NCBI RefSeq assembly: GCF_000968195.1
Contig: NZ_FO704550.1
Coordinates: 2,232,001 to 2,296,000 of the forward strand
DNA from: Xenorhabdus doucetiae
GTDB taxonomy: Bacteria > Pseudomonadota > Gammaproteobacteria > Enterobacterales > Enterobacteriaceae
Length of the DNA stretch: 64,000 nucleotides
Direction of reading: 5' to 3'
Part shown: one piece after another, positions 18,230 through 25,081 of the stretch
How positions within the stretch are numbered: the stretch's first letter is position 1
Layout: the number at the start of each line of letters is the position of its first letter
The notes under the pieces: generated by a model
The model's input: the letters and a program-made list of their open reading frames with translations, nothing else
The model's database searches: none
What the model was told of the DNA's origin: nothing
Translations under genes and position numbers: made by a program

Positions 18230-18252
18230 TATAAGTATGTTGTAACTAAACT
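18230..18252 (+). promoter_or_regulatory. ter: Second replication termination site (Ter)
   Basis: ATAAGTATGTTGTAACTAAA (18231-18250) matches E. coli TerB even more closely than the tus-proximal site. It lies in the nth-rnb gap, in the same orientation as the first site, about 16 kb away. Its blocking face should also be the left one. K-12 carries TerA near pyrF; after correction for the inverted gene order here, the orientation agrees, so this could be the TerA counterpart (inference from memory of the map). Confidence 0.92.
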
Positions 18253-18417
18253 TCACTGTTAATTCATATTGCCTGTTTTCTTCGTCGAACACCGCATTTT
18301 TTTGGCTTGCACCACAATTTTTCCTGTTTTGATAAGATGTTACTTGCTCCACACTTCCGATTCGCGTAAAACTGTTGTCCAAAATTATCGATAATAACTC
18401 CATATTCTCCAGATATT

Positions 18418-20352
18418 ATGTTTCAAAATAATCCGCTGCTTGCGCAGCTAAAACAGCAACTTCACGCTCAAACCCAGCGCGTAGAAGGTTTAGTCAAAGG
18501 AACTGAGAAAGGCTTTGGATTTTTAGAAGTCGACGGTCAAAAAAGTTATTTCATCCCACCTCCCTACATGAAAAAAGTCATGCACGGTGATCGAATTACC
18601 GCTGCTATCCACATAGACAAAGAAAAAGAAATTGCCGATCCTGAATCTCTGGTTGAACCTTTTCTGACCCGTTTTGTCGGCAGAGTTCAGAAGAAAGAAA
18701 ACGACAATCGGCTATGGATTATTCCGGATCATCCATTATTAAAAGACTTTATCCCTTGTCGTCCGGCAAACCACGTTGACCATACGTTTGAACATGGCGA
18801 TTGGGCCGTGGCGGAAATGCGCCGGCATCCCCTGAAAGGCGATCGCGGTTTTCACGCTGAAATCACTGGCTATATTACGCAAGGTGATGACCACTACGCC
18901 CCGTGGTGGGTAACATTAACTCGCCACAGCCTAGAACGTGAAGCGCCTGTAATGACAGATTGCCTGTTGGACGAAAGCGCCGAACGCGTTGATCTGACCG
19001 CGCTTGATTTTGTCACTATTGACAGTGCAACCACCGAGGATATGGATGATGCCCTGCACATCACCAAAAATGATGATGGCAGCCTGAAACTTTCTATTGC
19101 CATTGCCGATCCCACCGCTTATATCGAGGCAGGTAGTGAACTGGACAAAATTGCCTATCAACGCAGTTTCACCAATTATCTGCCGGGCTTCAATATTCCC
19201 ATGCTTCCGCGTGAGCTCTCTGATGATCTATGCTCTTTGCGTCCTAATATGCGCCGTCCGGCTCTGGTTTGCCAGGTTTCTATTCTGAAAAATGGTCAAT
19301 TGGGCGATGATATTCAATTCTTCTCCGCATGGGTTGAATCTAAATTTAAACTGGTTTACGACGAAGTCTCAGACTGGTTAGAAGGTCAGGAAGGTTGGAA
19401 ACCAAAGTCAGACGCCGTTACCACCCAAATCACACTGCTGAAAGAGATGTGCGAACGCCGCAATGACTGGCGTCTGCAAAACGCGCTGGTTTTCAAGGAG
19501 CGCCCGGATTACCGGTTTATCCTTGATGAAGGCGGCCATGTTATTGATATCGTTATAGAACAACGCCGTTCAGCCAACCGTATTGTTGAAGAAGCCATGA
19601 TCACCGCGAATTTATGTGCCGCGAAAATTCTGCGTGATAAATTGGGCTTTGGTATTTATAACGTTCATACTGGCTTTGAACCGACCCAGATTGAGCAAGT
19701 CGTTGATGTCCTTAAAGAGCATGGTATTGAAGCTGAGGCTCAAGCATTACTGCAACTGGAAGGGTTCTGCGAATTGCGTCGTGAGTTGGATAAACAACCG
19801 ACCCAGTTCCTCGATAGCCGTATCCGCCGTTTCCAAACTTTTGCTGAAATCAAAACAGAACCCGGCCCACACTTTGGTCTGGGATTTGATGCTTACGCGA
19901 CCTGGACATCCCCTATCCGTAAATACAGCGATATCATCAACCACCGTTTGTTGAAGGCAATTATCCAGCAAGCTGAAGCAGATAAACCCACCGAAGATCT
20001 CTGCCTGCAATTGACAGACCGCCGCCGGGCTAACCGCATGGCAGAACGTGATGTTGGCGACTGGCTTTACGCCCGTTTCTTGCAACCTCACGCCGGCACA
20101 GATAAAACATTCCCGGCAGAAATTATCGATATTACCCGTGGTGGCCTGCGAGTCCGGCTGGTAGATAACGGTGCCATCGCTTTCGTTCCCGGACCCTTCC
20201 TGCATGCCGTTCGTGATGAAATTCAATGCAGTCAGGAAACCGGTTCCGTCTTAATTAAAGGCGAAACGGTTCACCGTTTGAATGACATCATCAACGTCCG
20301 CATTGAAGATGTCAGAATGGAAACCCGCAATATTGTGGCACGTCCTGTATAG
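18418..20352 (+). CDS. rnb: Ribonuclease II (3'-5' exoribonuclease)
   Basis: A 644-residue protein, the same length as E. coli RNase II. Two N-terminal cold-shock domains (GFGFLEVDGQKSYFIPP near residue 32), a central RNB catalytic domain with TIDSATTEDMDDALHI (metal-binding aspartates about residues 200-210) and a C-terminal S1 domain. It degrades single-stranded RNA processively and is cytosolic. The start MFQNNPLLAQLKQQL aligns with E. coli. It is preceded by the second Ter site and followed by a strong hairpin. Confidence 0.97.
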   Translation: MFQNNPLLAQLKQQLHAQTQRVEGLVKGTEKGFGFLEVDGQKSYFIPPPYMKKVMHGDRITAAIHIDKEKEIADPESLVEPFLTRFVGRVQKKENDNRLWIIPDHPLLKDFIPCRPANHVDHTFEHGDWAVAEMRRHPLKGDRGFHAEITGYITQGDDHYAPWWVTLTRHSLEREAPVMTDCLLDESAERVDLTALDFVTIDSATTEDMDDALHITKNDDGSLKLSIAIADPTAYIEAGSELDKIAYQRSFTNYLPGFNIPMLPRELSDDLCSLRPNMRRPALVCQVSILKNGQLGDDIQFFSAWVESKFKLVYDEVSDWLEGQEGWKPKSDAVTTQITLLKEMCERRNDWRLQNALVFKERPDYRFILDEGGHVIDIVIEQRRSANRIVEEAMITANLCAAKILRDKLGFGIYNVHTGFEPTQIEQVVDVLKEHGIEAEAQALLQLEGFCELRRELDKQPTQFLDSRIRRFQTFAEIKTEPGPHFGLGFDAYATWTSPIRKYSDIINHRLLKAIIQQAEADKPTEDLCLQLTDRRRANRMAERDVGDWLYARFLQPHAGTDKTFPAEIIDITRGGLRVRLVDNGAIAFVPGPFLHAVRDEIQCSQETGSVLIKGETVHRLNDIINVRIEDVRMETRNIVARPV

Positions 20353-20385
20353 GCTAATTCCACAAGTCATTTCTATAAAATATCT

Positions 20386-20412
20386 CTGCCGCCATTTATG
20401 GCGGCAGTTTTA
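20386..20412 (+). terminator. Intrinsic terminator after rnb
   Basis: CTGCCGCC-ATTTAT-GGCGGCAG followed by TTTTAT. It ends about 14 bases before the beta-lactamase ATG, whose ribosome-binding sequence AAGGA lies immediately after it. Confidence 0.88.
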
Positions 20413-20425
20413 TAAGGACTCCCAT

Positions 20426-21346
20426 ATGAACCGGATTGGTTTCGCAACCGCCCTTGCTTCCTTACTGAGTGTATTATTCACTCTCCCAGCCAGTGCAACT
20501 GTGCATACAAATCAAATTGCTCACCAGAATGAAATATCGCCGTCAAAAAAGGCAAATGAGATCATGCACCAGCTTGCCATGTTGGAGAAGAATGCTAACG
20601 GCCGGCTTGGGGCAGTATTGATAGACACATCTGATCATTCCACCCTCTCTTACCGCGCAAATGAGCGTTTTCCCCTATGCAGCACCAGTAAGTTGATGGC
20701 GGTATCCGCGATTCTGAAACAAAGCGAAACCGATGCTCACTTATTGCACCAGCGAATTCACTATCAACCATCAGATCTTGTTGAATACAGCCCGATTACG
20801 GAAAAACATCTCAAAGAGGGCATGACATTGGCAGAATTGAGCGCGGCAACACTACAATATAGTGATAATACCGCGATGAATTTGCTTCTTAATCAATTGA
20901 ATGGCCCAGATGGTGTCACAACATTTGCCCGCACTATCGGTGACCATGATTTTCGCCTTGATCGCCAAGAACCTGAATTAAATACCGTCGTGCCAGGTGA
21001 TGAACGCGATACCTCCACCCCGCAAGCCATGGCAAACAGTTTATCTCATTTAGCGTTGGGAAATGCCTTAGCGACAACGCAACGTGAACAATTGGTTGCG
21101 TGGTTAAAAGGAAATACAACCGGTAGCACCAGCATTCGTGCAGGAGTGCCTAAGGATTGGATTGTTGGAGATAAAACAGGCCGCTGCGATTACGGTACAA
21201 CAAATGATATTGCGGTCATTTGGCCAGTGCCCAAACGGGCACCATTAGTTTTGGTGACTTACTTCACTCAGCCAGATGATAAACAAGCCCATGCCCGCCC
21301 AGATGTATTAGCCACCGCCGCACGTATTATGACGCAGAATTTTTAG
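20426..21346 (+). CDS. Class A serine beta-lactamase
   Basis: A 306-residue precursor with a Sec signal peptide cleaved after about residue 24 (LPASA). All class A motifs are present: S-x-x-K in CSTSK (S86/K89, Ambler 70/73), SDN at 146-148 (130-132), EPELN with general base E184 (166) and N186 (170), and KTG at 250-252 (234-236). Much of the body (HLKEGMTLAELSAATLQYSD, YGTTNDIAVIWP) resembles the CTX-M/OXY/HugA lineage. Unusually, KTG is followed by R-C-D, giving a cysteine at Ambler 238 as well as 69. Substrate range is not predictable here. It starts right after the rnb terminator, so its promoter is not obvious. Confidence 0.93.
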   Translation: MNRIGFATALASLLSVLFTLPASATVHTNQIAHQNEISPSKKANEIMHQLAMLEKNANGRLGAVLIDTSDHSTLSYRANERFPLCSTSKLMAVSAILKQSETDAHLLHQRIHYQPSDLVEYSPITEKHLKEGMTLAELSAATLQYSDNTAMNLLLNQLNGPDGVTTFARTIGDHDFRLDRQEPELNTVVPGDERDTSTPQAMANSLSHLALGNALATTQREQLVAWLKGNTTGSTSIRAGVPKDWIVGDKTGRCDYGTTNDIAVIWPVPKRAPLVLVTYFTQPDDKQAHARPDVLATAARIMTQNF

Positions 21347-21404
21347 TCTAACTAACAAGCTATACAGCCAATAAACTGCATAGCTTGCTTATCACAAACT
21401 GGAT

Positions 21405-21728
21405 TTAGCCCCCAGCTAATTTGACTTTCATTCCTTTTGCTTCCAGCAATTGTTTCAGCAAATCACGCTTATCACCTTGGATCTCAATTTCGCCCTCTTT
21501 GGCAGAACCGCCACAACCGCATTTTTTCTTCAATTCGGCGGCCAACTTAGCCAACGTTTGGTCATCGGCATCAATGCCCGTGATCACACAAACACCTTTC
21601 CCTTTACGACCACTGGTTTGGCGCTGAATACGCACAATTCCATCACCTTTCGGACGAGAAGGTTTTATTTTTTCTTCCTGAATGCGGCCACCCTCCGTTG
21701 AATAAACCAAGCGAGAGTTATTATCCAT
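21405..21728 (-). CDS. yciH: YciH, SUI1/eIF1-like protein
   Basis: A 107-residue SUI1-domain protein. RIQRQTSGRKGKGVCVITG and KKCGCGGSAKEGEIEIQGDK match E. coli YciH, a bacterial eIF1 homologue that influences start-codon fidelity in vitro. The start at 21728 (MDNNSRLVYS) overlaps the pyrF stop by eight bases, so translation is probably coupled. It is the distal gene of lapA-lapB-pyrF-yciH, as in K-12. Confidence 0.93.
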   Translation of the reverse strand: MDNNSRLVYSTEGGRIQEEKIKPSRPKGDGIVRIQRQTSGRKGKGVCVITGIDADDQTLAKLAAELKKKCGCGGSAKEGEIEIQGDKRDLLKQLLEAKGMKVKLAGG

Positions 21729-22461
21729 GAATGACTCCAATCGATTGATTAATCTGCGCTAAGGTCAATGCCGGATTTTCTGCACGGGTAATGGGACGCC
21801 CGATCACCATATAATCCACCCCAGCCTGAACCGCCTGAGGTGGTGTCATAATCCGACGCTGATCGCCCGCTTCTGTACCTTCAGGGCGAATACCCGGCGT
21901 AACAAGTTGGAAGGCCTGACCACATACTGTTTTCAATTGCTGCGCTTCATGGGCGGAACAGACGACACCATCCAAGCCACACTGTTTAGTCAATAGTGCC
22001 AAGCGTTCCGCCTGCTGCGCTGGAGTGACATTAATGCCTGCGTCCAACAGATCAGATTGTTCCATACTGGTCAGCACAGTAACAGCAATCAACAGAGGTG
22101 CATCATTACCGTAAGGCACCAAGGCTTCTTTCGCGGCTGTCATCATCCTCGCACCACCACTCGCATGAACATTAACCATCCATACGCCCAGTTCAGCCGC
22201 AGCCGCAACGGCTCTTGCCGTTGTATTGGGAATATCGTGAAACTTAAGATCCAAAAATAGATCAAAACCACGCTGATGCAGTGCCTGAACAAATTGCGGG
22301 CCATACAGGGTAAACATTTCTTTGCCCACTTTCAGACGACAGGATTGTGGATCGATTTTATCGACAAATGCCAGCGCGGCATCCTGATTGTCATAATCCA
22401 GTGCAACAATAACAGGCGAGTTAATCTGTTTATTTAAAGTTTGTACTGTGTGGGAAGTCAT
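21721..22461 (-). CDS. pyrF: Orotidine 5'-phosphate decarboxylase
   Basis: A 246-residue cytosolic enzyme forming UMP from OMP, the last step of pyrimidine synthesis. The signature FLDLKFHDIPNT (about residues 68-79) contains the catalytic Lys/Asp pair, with VALDYDN at the N-terminus and GRPITRAENPA near the C-terminus for phosphate binding. It lies 54 bases downstream of lapB and overlaps yciH. Confidence 0.97.
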   Translation of the reverse strand: MTSHTVQTLNKQINSPVIVALDYDNQDAALAFVDKIDPQSCRLKVGKEMFTLYGPQFVQALHQRGFDLFLDLKFHDIPNTTARAVAAAAELGVWMVNVHASGGARMMTAAKEALVPYGNDAPLLIAVTVLTSMEQSDLLDAGINVTPAQQAERLALLTKQCGLDGVVCSAHEAQQLKTVCGQAFQLVTPGIRPEGTEAGDQRRIMTPPQAVQAGVDYMVIGRPITRAENPALTLAQINQSIGVIHG

Positions 22462-22515
22462 TTCTAGGCCCTTTGATTTACTAAAATAGCAACATGCAAC
22501 ATAATAGTGACAGTG

Positions 22516-23685
22516 TCACTGACCATCCAATCCTCGGATCGGTTTAATCGAATCCCAAGAACGACATGAAGGACAATGCCAATATAATGAGCGGGAAGTG
22601 AAGCCACATTTGTGGCATCGATAATCAGGTTTCGTGCGGATTTGCTCACCGACCATATTACGCAAAAGGATCAGGCTTTCTTTCGCCCGCCCTTCTTCTG
22701 CCTCCGCCAGATGATAATCCATCAGACGATAAAATAGCCTCATTGTTGGATGGCGTTCCAACTGACGGTTAATGTAAACTTGGGCGACATCACGCCCTTC
22801 TTTTTTCTCAAGGATATCCGCCATATAAAGTTCAGCAATCGCACCACTTTGTTCTTCTACACAGCGCTGGACAAAAGATTGCCACTCATCCGGTTGGGAG
22901 AGATATTGGTAACACTCTTGCAACATTGACAAAGATTCACTGATCAGTTGTTTATCTTGATCGAGGATCCGTTTCAATGCATGGGTGGCTTTAAGATATT
23001 CCCCTTGGGCCATATAAATACGGCCAAGCATGATAGAAGTACGGGCACAATTTTTGTCTGCCTGAGACGCTTTATTCAGATAGCCGATCGCATCCGTAAA
23101 ATCGTCACTCCCCATACATTGCAGGGCCAACTCACAATAGAAATGGGCGATCTCTTCCCGAAAATGGTGTTTACCCAGTTTTACGAGTTTTTCAGCGATC
23201 TCAATGGCTTTATTCCAGTCACTGGTTGACTGATAGATAGTTAGCAAGGAGTTAAAAGCATTTTCACGGAAATCCGTTTCGTCAACCAACTGAACGAACA
23301 TATTTTCAGCGCGGTCATAGACGCCGGCAGCCATATAATCTTGCCCAAGCTGCTGGATCGCAAGCAAACGTTGTTCAAATGTCAGGGAAGCACTTTCCAT
23401 CAGGGACTGGTGAATACGGATGGCTCTTTCAACTTCACCACGGGAACGGAATAGATTTCCCAGTGTCAGGTGGGCCTCAAATGCAGAACTGTCCTCTTTC
23501 AGCATATCAAGAAATAAATCTACTGCCTTATCCTGCTGATTAGAGAGCAAAAAGTTAACACCATCAACATATTCACGTGAGAGGCGATCAGCCGATTGCT
23601 GTTTGTCTTGTTGAGCACTTCTGCGCCCCATATACCAGCCATAAGCCGCAGCAATGGGAAGCAACAGAAACAACAGCTCTAACAT
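22516..23685 (-). CDS. lapB: LapB (YciM), lipopolysaccharide assembly regulator
   Basis: A 389-residue protein, the E. coli length. One N-terminal membrane anchor (residues 2-16) is followed by tetratricopeptide repeats and a C-terminal rubredoxin-like zinc ribbon, CHKCGFTSRSLYWHCPSC. In E. coli LapB works with FtsH to promote LpxC degradation and is controlled by the PbgA/YejM partner, balancing LPS against phospholipid. It starts 6 bases after lapA. Confidence 0.96.
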   Translation of the reverse strand: MLELLFLLLPIAAAYGWYMGRRSAQQDKQQSADRLSREYVDGVNFLLSNQQDKAVDLFLDMLKEDSSAFEAHLTLGNLFRSRGEVERAIRIHQSLMESASLTFEQRLLAIQQLGQDYMAAGVYDRAENMFVQLVDETDFRENAFNSLLTIYQSTSDWNKAIEIAEKLVKLGKHHFREEIAHFYCELALQCMGSDDFTDAIGYLNKASQADKNCARTSIMLGRIYMAQGEYLKATHALKRILDQDKQLISESLSMLQECYQYLSQPDEWQSFVQRCVEEQSGAIAELYMADILEKKEGRDVAQVYINRQLERHPTMRLFYRLMDYHLAEAEEGRAKESLILLRNMVGEQIRTKPDYRCHKCGFTSRSLYWHCPSCRSWDSIKPIRGLDGQ

Positions 23686-23691
23686 GGAGAA

Positions 23692-24006
23692 TTATTCCTT
23701 GGTTAATGCTACGGTAGATACGGCCTTTGTGGATAATTCAGACGACTTCCCCACTTGAGTTTCAAGGCGCTTGATTTTGCGTTTCGCCTGTCGCAAAGCA
23801 ACACAAGTGCGCAGGTAAAAAGCCCCACAAACTCCCCAACCGAGGATAAAACCAACAGCAAACAGCGCCGCCAGCAATGTGGATACAGAATAATCACCTT
23901 TGGCAATCAAATAATTAAACGTCACAATCTGATTATTATTTGCTCCCAGTGTCACTGAGATAACAAAAACAACCAGGGCCAGTAATAAAATCAGAAAATA
24001 TTTCAC
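23692..24006 (-). CDS. lapA: LapA (YciS), small inner-membrane protein of LPS assembly
   Basis: A 104-residue protein with two hydrophobic segments (about residues 1-20 and 42-64) and a basic, coiled C-terminal tail, the LapA domain arrangement. First gene of lapA-lapB-pyrF-yciH; in E. coli the pair is heat-shock induced. In K-12 pgpB lies between ribA and lapA; it is missing here and replaced by a 370-base non-coding gap. Confidence 0.9.
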   Translation of the reverse strand: MKYFLILLLALVVFVISVTLGANNNQIVTFNYLIAKGDYSVSTLLAALFAVGFILGWGVCGAFYLRTCVALRQAKRKIKRLETQVGKSSELSTKAVSTVALTKE

Positions 24007-24376
24007 ATTTTTTCCTGTTATCTATCGTTGCTGATTGGTTATGCCAAATAACAGACATAGTGGCGTGTTAAATTAGCATTTCTCGTCTACGCACGTCTAC
24101 GTAGAGGAAGCAATTTATTGCCACAAACACAGATTTTCCTCTATTTCTCTCTTTTTGTGATAAGTACATCCGCAAAAATCTGCCTATAGTTTAGCATGTT
24201 AATATATTTCCCATTAAAGAACCTGACGCTTTATATTCATGCATATTAATAATTTCTGTTACAATGCGTCGGCGTGCATGCGTTGTCATCAGAGAAATTT
24301 TTTTGCGTAGTTTTAGCTGATTTCTCAACCGGTATTGTTCTGAGTACGCAATATTTATAACGAGTCAAATCAATAT
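24007..24376. other. Divergent intergenic region lapA-ribA
   Basis: This 370-base gap must contain the promoters of both lapA and ribA. It holds a short direct repeat CGTCTACG (around 24083-24100) and a TTACAAT element at about 24258 that could be a minus-10 for ribA. No riboswitch fold or remnant of pgpB was recognised. Confidence 0.5.
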
Positions 24377-24985
24377 ATGAATACAAAAATACAGCTAAAA
24401 CGAGTAGCTGAAGCTAAATTACCTACGCCTTGGGGCGAGTTTTTAATGATTGGATTTGAAGAAATCAAAACAGGCCGCGATCATGTTGCGCTTGTTTTCG
24501 GCGATATTTCTGGCGATAAACCTGTATTATCGCGTATTCACTCAGAATGCCTTACTGGAGATGCTTTATTCAGCCTAAGATGCGACTGTGGTTTTCAATT
24601 AGAAGCCGCACTTGCGCAAATTAGTCAGGAAGGCCGTGGTATTTTGCTTTATCACCGCCAAGAAGGCCGCAATATTGGCTTGCTAAATAAAATCCGCGCC
24701 TATGCTTTGCAGGATCAAGGTATTGATACCGTTGAGGCCAATCACCAATTAGGTTTCGCTGCTGATGAAAGGGATTTCACCCTGTGTTCAGACATGTATA
24801 AGTTATTGAATATTAATGCCGTTCGCCTTCTTACCAACAACCCTAAAAAAGTTGAAATCATGGTAGAAGCGGGTATCAATATCGTCGAGCGTGTCCCGCT
24901 GATTGTGGGGCGCAATCCCCAAAATACTCACTATTTGGATACCAAAGCCAGCCGAATGGGTCACCTGCTGCCCAAGTCAAGCTAA
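24377..24985 (+). CDS. ribA: GTP cyclohydrolase II
   Basis: A 202-residue zinc enzyme opening GTP in the first committed step of riboflavin synthesis. The zinc cysteines are in CLTGDALFSLRCDCGFQLE (residues about 54, 65, 67), and YHRQEGRNIGLLNK carries active-site residues. Its neighbour acnA is convergent, as in K-12, where both genes respond to SoxRS. Confidence 0.97.
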   Translation: MNTKIQLKRVAEAKLPTPWGEFLMIGFEEIKTGRDHVALVFGDISGDKPVLSRIHSECLTGDALFSLRCDCGFQLEAALAQISQEGRGILLYHRQEGRNIGLLNKIRAYALQDQGIDTVEANHQLGFAADERDFTLCSDMYKLLNINAVRLLTNNPKKVEIMVEAGINIVERVPLIVGRNPQNTHYLDTKASRMGHLLPKSS

Positions 24986-25016
24986 AAGCTCTCTCATGAC
25001 TTTTTGTCAAATCTGC

Positions 25017-25048
25017 AAAAAACTGCGCTGGTGTGGGCGCAGTTTTTA
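25017..25048. terminator. Bidirectional terminator between ribA and acnA
   Basis: AAAAACTGCGC / GCGCAGTTTTT around an 8-9-nt loop. The A and T runs suit termination from either side. Confidence 0.9.
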
Positions 25049-25081
25049 TTTTTTCTGATTGATACCTATTTCAGTTTTTTG

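Noticed and set aside
21356..21386. Hairpin AAGCTATACAG / CTGCATAGCTT after bla as a terminator
   Set aside because: It has a mismatch and no T run on either side; too weak to call.
24007..24376. FMN riboswitch upstream of ribA
   Set aside because: The conserved riboswitch core was not recognised; in enterics the FMN riboswitch precedes ribB, not ribA.
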